Translations under genes and position numbers: made by a program
In this document: positions 47,240 to 54,523 of the stretch, piece by piece
Position numbering within the stretch: the first letter of the stretch is position 1
How the letters are laid out: each line of letters begins with the position of its first letter
Assembly (NCBI RefSeq): GCF_029024105.1
Contig: NZ_CP118963.1
Span: 1-64,000 of the forward strand
Direction of reading: 5' to 3'
Source of the DNA: Acinetobacter lwoffii
GTDB lineage: Bacteria; Pseudomonadota; Gammaproteobacteria; Pseudomonadales; Moraxellaceae
DNA length: 64,000 bases
The notes under the pieces: model-generated
Database searches by the model: none
Told to the model about the DNA's origin: nothing
What the model saw: only the letters and a program-made list of their open reading frames with translations

Positions 47240-48925
47240 ATGAGTAAAGATAATATCCGCGAGCATTCTGCCCCTGTTTATGAAGGTATTGAAAATGCAC
47301 CGGCGCGTTCCATGATGCGTGCTACCGGTTTTAAAGATGCCGATTTTGAACGGCCATTTATTGGCATCGCTTCGACCTGGGCCAATGTCACGCCTTGTAA
47401 TATGCATATTGATGGTCTGGCCAGAACCGTAGAGCAGGGCGTGAGTGCGGCGGGTGGCAAGGGCATTATCTTTAATACCATTACCATTTCAGATGGCATT
47501 TCCAATGGCACCGACGGCATGAAATATTCCCTGCTGTCACGGGAAGTGATCGCAGATTCGATTGAAACCGTGGTCGGCTGTCAGGCTTATGATGGTGTGA
47601 TTGCCATTGGTGGCTGTGACAAAAATATGCCCGGCTGCATCATGGGATTGGCGCGCCTCAACCGTCCGGGGCTGTTTATTTATGGCGGAACCATCAAACC
47701 GGGTGAAGGTCATACCGACATGATTTCAGTGTTTGAAGCGGTGGGTCAATATGCCAAAGGTGAAATCAACGCGATTCAGGTCAAGCATATTGAAGAGGTT
47801 TCCTTGCCAGGTCCGGGTTCGTGTGGCGGTATGTACACGGCCAACTCGATGGCCTCTGCGATTGAAGCTTTAGGCATGAGCCTGCCGGGCTCTTCGGCAC
47901 AGGAAGCGGTATCGGAAGACAAGCAAATTGACTGTGCCCGGGCCGGTGAAGCGGTGATGAACCTGTTGCGACTGGATATTAAGCCGCGCGACATCATGAC
48001 CAAAGCCGCCTTTGAAAACTCGATTAAAGTCTTGATTGCGCTGGGTGGTTCGACCAATGGTGTACTGCATCTTTTAGCCATGGCACATACAGCAGGAGTG
48101 GAATTGAGTCTGGATGATTTCGTGCGGATTGGTAAAGATATTCCGGTGGTGGCCGACGTGCGTCCATCAGGTAAATATCTGATGTCAGAACTGATTGCGA
48201 TTGGTGGAATTCAACCACTGATGAAGCGCATGCTGGATGCCGGCATGCTGGATGGCTCATGTCTGACGGTCACAGGTAAGACGCTGGCAGAAAATCTGGC
48301 CGATGTGCAGGACTATCCGGAAGGCCAGCAGATTATTCTGCCTTTTGATGCGCCAGTGAAAAAAGACTCACATCTGGTGATTCTAAAAGGCAATCTGTCA
48401 CCGAAGGGCGCGGTCGCCAAAATTACCGGTAAGGAAGGACTGCATTTTGCTGGCCCGGCTCGCGTGTTTGAAGGTGAGCAGGGTGCCATGCGCGGTATTC
48501 TGGATGGCGAAGTCCAGCCGGGTGAAGTGGTGGTGATTCGTGGCGTTGGTCCCAAAGGTGGCCCGGGAATGCCAGAAATGCTGAAACCGACCTCTGCGAT
48601 TATCGGGAAGGGCTTAGGCGCTTCAGTTGCCCTGATTACCGATGGACGCTTCTCGGGTGGCAGTCACGGTTTTGTGATTGGTCATGTCACCCCCGAAGCT
48701 TATGATGGCGGCCCGATTGGTCTGGTACAAAATGGCGACCAGATTTCAATTAATGCGGAAACCCGGGAAATGACCTGGCATGTGGATGAGCCGGAGATTG
48801 CAGCACGTCAAGCAGCCTGGATCAAACCAAAACCGAACTATACCCATGGAGCACTGGCCAAATTCGCCAAACTGACCTCAGGTGCAGAAACCGGGGCGGT
48901 CACTGACTTGAATCTTGACCTCTAA
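47240..48925 (+). CDS. ilvD: Dihydroxy-acid dehydratase, [2Fe-2S] class paralogue
   Basis: Second dehydratase of the IlvD/Edd family, 561 residues. Unlike ilvD1 it has three cluster cysteines: Cys53 (TPCNMH), Cys126 (GGCDKNMPG) and Cys195 (GSCGGMYTANS), the pattern of the oxygen-tolerant [2Fe-2S] enzymes of plants, cyanobacteria and mycobacteria. AGGAAGAG precedes the ATG. It may back up branched-chain amino-acid synthesis under oxidative stress, or act on a related sugar acid. It is flanked on both sides by TnpB elements and has no visible terminator. Confidence 0.88.
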   Translation: MSKDNIREHSAPVYEGIENAPARSMMRATGFKDADFERPFIGIASTWANVTPCNMHIDGLARTVEQGVSAAGGKGIIFNTITISDGISNGTDGMKYSLLSREVIADSIETVVGCQAYDGVIAIGGCDKNMPGCIMGLARLNRPGLFIYGGTIKPGEGHTDMISVFEAVGQYAKGEINAIQVKHIEEVSLPGPGSCGGMYTANSMASAIEALGMSLPGSSAQEAVSEDKQIDCARAGEAVMNLLRLDIKPRDIMTKAAFENSIKVLIALGGSTNGVLHLLAMAHTAGVELSLDDFVRIGKDIPVVADVRPSGKYLMSELIAIGGIQPLMKRMLDAGMLDGSCLTVTGKTLAENLADVQDYPEGQQIILPFDAPVKKDSHLVILKGNLSPKGAVAKITGKEGLHFAGPARVFEGEQGAMRGILDGEVQPGEVVVIRGVGPKGGPGMPEMLKPTSAIIGKGLGASVALITDGRFSGGSHGFVIGHVTPEAYDGGPIGLVQNGDQISINAETREMTWHVDEPEIAARQAAWIKPKPNYTHGALAKFAKLTSGAETGAVTDLNLDL

Positions 48926-48960
48926 TCCATTGTTAAACATTGAACATTTGTTTATCTTAA

Positions 48961-50457
48961 TCGGGCGTAAGACCCTCACCGACAGTCAGGTGGGGGATAC
49001 AAGCGAGTGGCGATAGCCATATTAAAGATAATGTTTTCTTGGTTTTATTGCTTATTTTTGCTATAATTCAAACACTACAATTCTTTTATAAACAATGATT
49101 TAATGAAGATTTTACAACACTACAAGTTTAGGCTTCTGCCTAACCAAGAACAGGAAATATTGCTTAATCAAGCAATAGGTTCTGCTCGTTTTGTGTGGAA
49201 TCAAATTCTCGCTAAATCATTTGAAATGTTTGCTAAAGATGAATATATTCGTTACGAAAGCATTGAAAAAAAATTAGTACCCCTTAAAAAAACACCTGAA
49301 TTTTCTTTTCTTGGTCAAACATATTCAGCTTGCTTACAGCAAAAAATACGTGATCTTGCTCAAGCATGGGGTAAGTTTTACAACAAAAAAGAACAAGCTC
49401 GTTTAAAGCAAAACAAGCGGAAACCACGTAAACCCAATTTTTTTAAATTGGCTGATGGTGGTGAGATTGAGCTTAGACCACTCATGCCAAGATTCAAGAA
49501 GAAATTAGATGGTGAGCAATCTTTTAGACTTCCATTTGCAGATTGTGAGGTTATTGGTGATCGAGTTTCTTTGCCTAAAAAAACAGGTTGGATAAGATTT
49601 AAAAAATCACAAGAAATTGTTGGTAAAATCACAAGTATTACAATTAAGAAAATTTGTGGGCTTTGGTATGTTTCATTTTTTACTAACCGTGAAATCGAAC
49701 AACCAATTCATCCATCAAAATCTACAATTGGTGTTGATCTTGGTATTAAAAAATTAATTACAATATCAACAGGTCAGGTATTTGACCCAATCAATAGTTT
49801 TAAAGCCAATCAAGTAAAGTTGGCTAGGCTTCAACGCAAGTTGAGAAAGAAAACCGAATTTAGTCAAAATTGGAAAAAACTTAATTTAAGGATCAATAAA
49901 TTACATCATCATATTGCCAATATTCGGCATGACTACTTGCACAAAGTCACGACAACTCTCAGCAAAAACCACGCAATGATCGTAGTTGAGGACTTAAAAG
50001 TAGCCAATATGTCGAAGTCAGCCAAAGGCTCAATCGAAGAAAAAGGAAAGAATGTTAAAGCTAAATCAGGCTTAAACAAATCAATCCTAGATCAAGGTTG
50101 GTCAATGCTTGTCAATATGTTGGAGTATAAGCAACAATGGCGAGGTGGTTTACTCGTTAAGATTGACCCTAGATATACAAGTCAGACTTGTAGTTCATGC
50201 GGTCATGTTGCAAAAGAAAATAGACCTACTCAGGCTAAGTTTGAGTGTGTTAGTTGTGGTTTTAGCGAGAATGCAGATATTAACGCTTCTCGTAACATTT
50301 TAGCGGTGGGACATACCGTTTTGTCTGTCGAGGGAAGATGCGGTAAAGATCGCCCTGTGAAGCAGAAAGCAAGTGAAATCCGTGAGGAAGTCACCTAAGA
50401 GCTTTTGCTTTTAGAATCCCCCACTTGAGCTAGTCGAAAGTGGCGGGAGTATGTCAA
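48961..50457 (+). mobile_element. TnpB-only IS element B (IS1341 type)
   Basis: Sister of element A, in the same orientation. Left-end hairpin CCCTCACC / GGTGGGGG (48973-48996) has the same GACAGTCA loop, and TATCTTAA lies just outside it (48953-48960). Right end: GAAT (50414-50417), imperfect hairpin CCCCCACTT / AAGTGGCGG, terminal TCAA (50454-50457). The flanks beyond TCAA differ from element A, which fixes the right boundary. Confidence 0.82.
49103..50398 (+). CDS. tnpB: RNA-guided endonuclease TnpB, element B
   Basis: 431-residue homologue of the element A nuclease. RuvC residues Asp212, Glu296 and Asp392 and the four zinc-ribbon cysteines (363, 366, 382, 385) are intact. The N-terminal half differs from element A at many positions, while from about residue 270 onward the two are almost identical in protein and largely in DNA. 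Both end in KQKASEIREEVT. The product should be functional if its guide RNA is made. Confidence 0.93.
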   Translation: MKILQHYKFRLLPNQEQEILLNQAIGSARFVWNQILAKSFEMFAKDEYIRYESIEKKLVPLKKTPEFSFLGQTYSACLQQKIRDLAQAWGKFYNKKEQARLKQNKRKPRKPNFFKLADGGEIELRPLMPRFKKKLDGEQSFRLPFADCEVIGDRVSLPKKTGWIRFKKSQEIVGKITSITIKKICGLWYVSFFTNREIEQPIHPSKSTIGVDLGIKKLITISTGQVFDPINSFKANQVKLARLQRKLRKKTEFSQNWKKLNLRINKLHHHIANIRHDYLHKVTTTLSKNHAMIVVEDLKVANMSKSAKGSIEEKGKNVKAKSGLNKSILDQGWSMLVNMLEYKQQWRGGLLVKIDPRYTSQTCSSCGHVAKENRPTQAKFECVSCGFSENADINASRNILAVGHTVLSVEGRCGKDRPVKQKASEIREEVT

Positions 50458-50475
50458 GACTTGATATAAGTTTTT
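50275..50475 (+). ncRNA. Predicted omega/right-end RNA of element B with guide
   Basis: Same reasoning as for element A. The scaffold would span the tnpB end and the right-end hairpin, and the guide would start at 50458. It runs into the 5' region of the next gene. Ends are approximate. Confidence 0.45.
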
Positions 50476-50576
50476 ACACCATGCAGGGCTTTGGCTCTGC
50501 GATCTTAAAAATAGATTATTCTGTACAGATTCAATTTTTTGAACTGCACACCGTCATCTTTGTCGAGGCCGAACTC

Positions 50577-51899
50577 ATGTCCCTGTTACGCCGTTGGTTT
50601 GATCCAATCCGATCGAGTTGGTTTTACCAGAAACCAATCCGTCAAACGGTGTTATCTATTCAAGATGGGCTGAGTATCCATTTAAGACTGGATGATGTGT
50701 ACAGCTATCTGGCGGTACAGCAGCTGCCCCAGCTCGAAGAAATTTTAAGTCCGCAGCTCAAGCCGCTGAAAGTAATTATTTCCAGTTCGCATGCAGCCCC
50801 CCCAAATCAGATGTCTTTTGATGAATGGCAGCACTACACCCTAAATGATGCCAAGATTCTGTCAAAACAGCATCGTTTCAGTTTTCATGATACGCCGGAA
50901 TTACCGAGCGCTGAGGCCTTAAAACAGGCTGAACTGATTTTGCGGCATACACCTCTGCGTGGACAAGATTTCCTGTATTTGCTGGAAGATGTTTTCCATA
51001 TGCTCTGGCAAAAACAGACCGGAAAATTACGAACCCTTTATGCCATGGCCAGTCGTCATCATCAGCCACAGGACTTTCCCGAACGTATTTTTGATCAGAC
51101 CCCGATTCTGGCCAGCTATTTTAATTTAGGCGGTCGCCAGTATCAGGCAGTCGATGACCTGTTGCGTCTGACCCGGCGTCTGGAGCAGCAAAAACTGCTG
51201 ACCGGTAATCCGATTTTTATGATCGATCACATTGAATGGCGTGAGCATCTGATCAGTGATGCTGAAGAGCTGAACGAGATCCAGTCGATGGATCCGGAAC
51301 TGGACTTGTATCTCGCGCTGGAAGATCCGATTTCCTGGCTGCTCCTAGCTTACATCAAGGAAGAACTGGCGGATTATTATAATATCCAGCTGAATGTTTA
51401 TCCCTTGTCCTATCGTGGCCGGGATGAGTTTGACTGGAGTCTGGCCACACGTTTATCCAAACGGACTGACGTAGAATTTACCCCGTTCTGCCGACCGACC
51501 GAGCAGGCGATCGCGCCAATGGCACAGTTATTTTATAGCTGTCCCGAGGAGCAGCGGATTGAGGCGATGTACCAGATCTTGCAGGCCGTCTGGACCCGTG
51601 GTGAAGACCTGTCTTATGCACCCCATTTCAAGCATTTGCAGCAACAGTTAAATATTGTAGATCTGACCCAGGACGATATTCTGGCCAAGCTGCAGGACAA
51701 TGATATGCTGTGTGAAATGAAGTCGCAGCCGAATTTTCCGGTACTGGAACTGCGCATAGATGATCAAAGTTATACATTTAATAGCTTATATCGGGTCTGG
51801 ATGATTGAAAGTATTTTCAGTAATGTGTTAGAAGAAAAGTATAAGAGTAATAATCAAACTGAAAGTGAACTGAAAAAACATGGAAAAGATCAAAGCTGA
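50577..51899 (+). CDS. DsbA/HCCA-isomerase-like protein, possibly two thioredoxin-fold domains
   Basis: Protein of 440 residues from the ATG at 50577, which has GAGG 8 bases upstream. The frame is open from 50451, but that ATG lies inside the IS right end and is probably not used. Two segments, LPSAEALKQAELILRH...FHMLWQKQTGKL and PISWLLLAYIKEELADYYNIQLNVYPL, resemble the DsbA-like thioredoxin fold of 2-hydroxychromene-2-carboxylate isomerases, suggesting a tandem of such domains. No CxxC motif is seen. It overlaps the chorismate-mutase-like gene by 20 bp. Function unknown. Confidence 0.6.
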   Translation: MSLLRRWFDPIRSSWFYQKPIRQTVLSIQDGLSIHLRLDDVYSYLAVQQLPQLEEILSPQLKPLKVIISSSHAAPPNQMSFDEWQHYTLNDAKILSKQHRFSFHDTPELPSAEALKQAELILRHTPLRGQDFLYLLEDVFHMLWQKQTGKLRTLYAMASRHHQPQDFPERIFDQTPILASYFNLGGRQYQAVDDLLRLTRRLEQQKLLTGNPIFMIDHIEWREHLISDAEELNEIQSMDPELDLYLALEDPISWLLLAYIKEELADYYNIQLNVYPLSYRGRDEFDWSLATRLSKRTDVEFTPFCRPTEQAIAPMAQLFYSCPEEQRIEAMYQILQAVWTRGEDLSYAPHFKHLQQQLNIVDLTQDDILAKLQDNDMLCEMKSQPNFPVLELRIDDQSYTFNSLYRVWMIESIFSNVLEEKYKSNNQTESELKKHGKDQS

Positions 51900-52167
51900 A
51901 TCACTAGAACATGCACGTCAACAGATCGATGCCATTGATACAGCTTTAGTTGAGCTGATCGCTGCGCGTCAATTTTATGTTGATCAAACCACCCGTTTCA
52001 AAAAAACCGAAACCGATTTGCAGTCACCAGAACGTATGGAACAGATTGTAGAAAATGTTAGGGCATTGGCGCAAAAGCAGGGCCTCGATCAGGAGTTTAT
52101 TGAACATCTATACCGTGAAATGTTCCAATACTTTATTCAACGTGAACTGAAAGAGTTTCGTCCTTAA
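51880..52167 (+). CDS. Chorismate mutase-like protein (AroQ fold)
   Basis: All-helical protein of 95 residues. HARQQIDAIDTALVELIAARQFYVDQTTRFK fits helix 1 of AroQ-type chorismate mutases (Arg and the IDxIDxxLVxLIAxR pattern), and the later segment with PERMEQIVENVRALAQKQGLDQEFIEHLYREMF fits helices 2-3. Free-standing forms include PchB (isochorismate pyruvate lyase). Overlap with the upstream gene implies translational coupling. Whether it is a mutase or a lyase is undecided. Confidence 0.82.
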   Translation: MEKIKAESLEHARQQIDAIDTALVELIAARQFYVDQTTRFKKTETDLQSPERMEQIVENVRALAQKQGLDQEFIEHLYREMFQYFIQRELKEFRP

Positions 52168-52417
52168 ACGGGCTCATTTCAGTTCAACTACGCCGGACGA
52201 TCTTCAAGCTATGCAGGAGATCTTGCTGTAGCCATGGCGATTTTTAAGCACAACATCGCCTTTTTGCAAAAATAATTTATCCATAAAAAGCCCATTCAGC
52301 CAAGTGCCTAAAGCCTTGCCTGGACGGGCTTTGCACGGTTTTATAGAAATTATGGTAAAAAAAATAAATTGATTTTATTAAATATTTTTACAATGTAAGT
52401 TTGATTTAATTTAAAAA
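52168..52417. other. Spacer with a possible minus-strand gene remnant
   Basis: On the minus strand an open stretch ending near 52215 reads as plausible protein (ARPGKALGTWLNGLF then MDKLFLQKGDVVLKNRHG) but only 26 codons follow its one ATG. It may be a gene fragment. The final part is AT-rich promoter sequence for the small-protein operon. Confidence 0.35.
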
Positions 52418-52436
52418 GTATATATATTGTATATAC
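52418..52436. promoter_or_regulatory. Inverted repeat upstream of the small RHH-like gene
   Basis: GTATATA-TATTG-TATATAC, perfect 7-bp arms, 40 bp before the start codon. It is placed like an operator for autoregulation by the small DNA-binding-like protein. Confidence 0.45.
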
Positions 52437-52475
52437 ATCTTTTGCAAAGCAGTCTTTATTTTGGAGAGATAAGCA

Positions 52476-52655
52476 ATGAGCGAGAAAATCAAAAAAATAA
52501 AGACAGGCAAGAAAGATGGACAACTTTTAATTCGTATTCAGAGTACGGAGCGTGATGAATTTATTCGTCTCTGCGAAGAACTGGATACTAGTGCTGCTCG
52601 TGAATTAAGAAAATTTATTCGTGGTTTTGTGAAACAACACAAGCCTAACGAATAG
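52476..52655 (+). CDS. Small basic protein, ribbon-helix-helix-like
   Basis: Protein of 59 residues starting at 52476 behind GGAGAG. Layout: a Lys-rich N-terminus, a strand-like segment QLLIRIQS, then TERDEFIRLCEEL and SAARELRKFIRGFV as two helices. This strand-helix-helix order is that of ribbon-helix-helix DNA-binding proteins such as Arc and antitoxins. A second tiny gene follows 20 bp later. No known family is recalled. Confidence 0.65.
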   Translation: MSEKIKKIKTGKKDGQLLIRIQSTERDEFIRLCEELDTSAARELRKFIRGFVKQHKPNE

Positions 52656-52675
52656 CCTTACTAGGGAGTAATACC

Positions 52676-52789
52676 ATGGCTAAGCAAGTTAAATCTTTAA
52701 AGCAAGAAATCAAAGCACGTTTGAAAAAGATTTCAAAACATAAAGGCAAATTGAAGCAACTGAAGCAAGCGCTTAAAAAACAGAAATAA
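52676..52789 (+). CDS. Very small lysine-rich protein
   Basis: 37 residues, about a third of them Lys, without acidic balance; sequence pattern LKQEIKARLKKISKHKGKLKQLKQALKKQ suggests one amphipathic basic helix. GGAG lies 8 bases before the ATG. It forms an operon with the RHH-like gene and shares the terminator at 52855. It could bind nucleic acid or membranes. Being so short, it rests on its ribosome binding site and context. Confidence 0.6.
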   Translation: MAKQVKSLKQEIKARLKKISKHKGKLKQLKQALKKQK

Positions 52790-52854
52790 GCCAACGCGAA
52801 TCAATTGCCAGTCACTTAAAACAGTTCATTCTAGACAGACTGTTTTAGGCTACA

Positions 52855-52886
52855 AAAAAGACCGAACATATATGTTCGGTCTTTTT
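52855..52886. terminator. Palindromic terminator between the small-gene operon and the permease
   Basis: AAAAAGACCGAACATA followed by its exact complement, with T5 on both strands. Another hairpin (AAACAGT / ACTGTTT, 52819-52845) precedes it. Confidence 0.9.
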
Positions 52887-52921
52887 GCTTGCAACAGGCT
52901 GTGCCCAGTCATCGCTGAATT

Positions 52922-54253
52922 TTATTTTTTATCGACCAGACTGAAGAACCAGTTTAAGAACAGGGCTGCAAACGTTGCCGTACCAATACCACCTAGATTG
53001 AAGCTACCAAAAGTCAGGGCAAAATCACCCGTACCTAAAATAATGGTCACCGCAGCCACCATCAGGTTCTTGTTCTGCGAAAAATCGACCTTGTTCTCAA
53101 TCCAGATTTTGGCACCAGCAATAGTAATCAAACCAAAGACTATAATCGAAGCACCGGTCAGAATCGCCGTTGGAATAGTATGAATCACCGCACCAAACTT
53201 AGGCGATAAACCCAGGAACACAGCAAAGACACCCGCGACTGCAAAGATGATGGTCGAGTAAACCCGTGTCACGGCCATTACACCAATGTTTTCACCATAG
53301 GTGGTCATACCCGGCGCACCCACACCACCGGCTAAAGTGGTTGCAATACCATCTGCTACAAAGGCTTTACCAATATGCGGATCCAGGTTTTCACCGGTCA
53401 TCGCGCCTACGGCTTTAATATGGCCCAGATTTTCTGCCACCAGAATCAAGGCAACTGGTGCGATGATCAGCATGGCATTGACTTCAAAGGTCGGTGCATG
53501 GAAGGTCGGTAAACCGAACCAGGCTGCTTGCTGGATTGGCAGGAAATTAATCGCAGTGCCATAACCCATGACATTGCTGAGCATGAAATAGATCAGATAG
53601 GCCAGTAACAGACCGACCAATAATAGCAGGCGTTGCAGCAGGCCTTTGGTAAAGACGGCAATCGAGCCCATGCACATCACGGTAACGAGAGACATCCACA
53701 TATTAAAGGTGTTGCCCATGACGCTTTTAACCGTGACTGGAGCAAGGTTCAGGCCAATGATCATCACCACGGCACCGGTCACTACCGGTGGCATCAGCTT
53801 TTCGATCCAGCGGGTGCCCGTCGCCATGACCAGAAAGCCCATCAGCGCATAGAAGATGCCACATGCGATAATCCCGCCTGCTGCAACGCCAATATTCGGA
53901 TTCAGTCCGCCACCACCCGCATAACCAGTTGCTGCGATGACCACACCAATAAAGGCAAAGCTTGAACCTAGATAACTTGGAACCCGGCCACCGGTGATTA
54001 AAAAGAACAGGATGGTACAGATCCCTGACATTAAAATTGCCAGGTTTGGATCAAAGCCCATTAAAAAAGGTGCCAGTACGGTTGCGCCAAACATGGCAAA
54101 GGCATGCTGTACACCCAAAACTACCGTTTGTGCGGGTGGCAAATACTCTGCGGTACCTACTGGTCGTGCATCGATACTGCCCTCATACGGGCGCCATTTG
54201 GGAAACCAACTGGACATAAAATGAGCACTCAAAAGATAAATTGTGCACATCAT
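52922..54253 (-). CDS. uraA: Uracil/xanthine permease (NCS2 family)
   Basis: Inner-membrane nucleobase:H+ symporter of up to 443 residues with about 14 segments. The segments QHAFAMFGATVLAPFLMGFDP (TM1) and LVAENLGHIKAVGAMTGENLD (with the conserved Glu of TM8) match UraA-type uracil transporters. The start is uncertain: ATG 54253 touches its GGAG, and ATG 54217, giving MSSWFPKWRPYEG, is also possible. It is alone on this strand, with a terminator behind. Confidence 0.88.
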   Translation of the reverse strand: MMCTIYLLSAHFMSSWFPKWRPYEGSIDARPVGTAEYLPPAQTVVLGVQHAFAMFGATVLAPFLMGFDPNLAILMSGICTILFFLITGGRVPSYLGSSFAFIGVVIAATGYAGGGGLNPNIGVAAGGIIACGIFYALMGFLVMATGTRWIEKLMPPVVTGAVVMIIGLNLAPVTVKSVMGNTFNMWMSLVTVMCMGSIAVFTKGLLQRLLLLVGLLLAYLIYFMLSNVMGYGTAINFLPIQQAAWFGLPTFHAPTFEVNAMLIIAPVALILVAENLGHIKAVGAMTGENLDPHIGKAFVADGIATTLAGGVGAPGMTTYGENIGVMAVTRVYSTIIFAVAGVFAVFLGLSPKFGAVIHTIPTAILTGASIIVFGLITIAGAKIWIENKVDFSQNKNLMVAAVTIILGTGDFALTFGSFNLGGIGTATFAALFLNWFFSLVDKK

Positions 54254-54476
54254 ACTCCGGTTTTTTGGAAGTTTTAATCACTCCTTTCAACTTTTTGTTC
54301 AAGTTAATTCATTGACTTTTATTTATTTTTTATCAATTGGTAAATATTTTTAATATAAAAGTAGCGTTAAATCAGTGGATTAATCATATAGCTATGCTTA
54401 AAATTCACTCATAAAGATTTGTTATTTTAGTTATAAAAAATACGATGCAGTGAGTGGTTTTGGCCAATTCATGTAC
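54254..54476. other. Spacer upstream of the permease
   Basis: AT-rich 223 bp with the permease promoter presumably inside. A purine riboswitch or PyrR-type element is not evident. Confidence 0.35.
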
Positions 54477-54505
54477 AAAAAAAGCACATCACCAGGATGT
54501 GCTTT
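54477..54505 (-). terminator. Terminator of ppc
   Basis: Minus strand stem AAAGCACATC / GATGTGCTTT with a 5-base loop, then T7. Confidence 0.9.
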
Positions 54506-54523
54506 GAATGCGAGGGCGAAAAA

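Noticed and set aside
45677..50457. Composite transposon carrying ilvD2
   Set aside because: Elements of this superfamily move as single strands and do not normally form composites; no target duplications are expected or seen, so joint movement is unproven.
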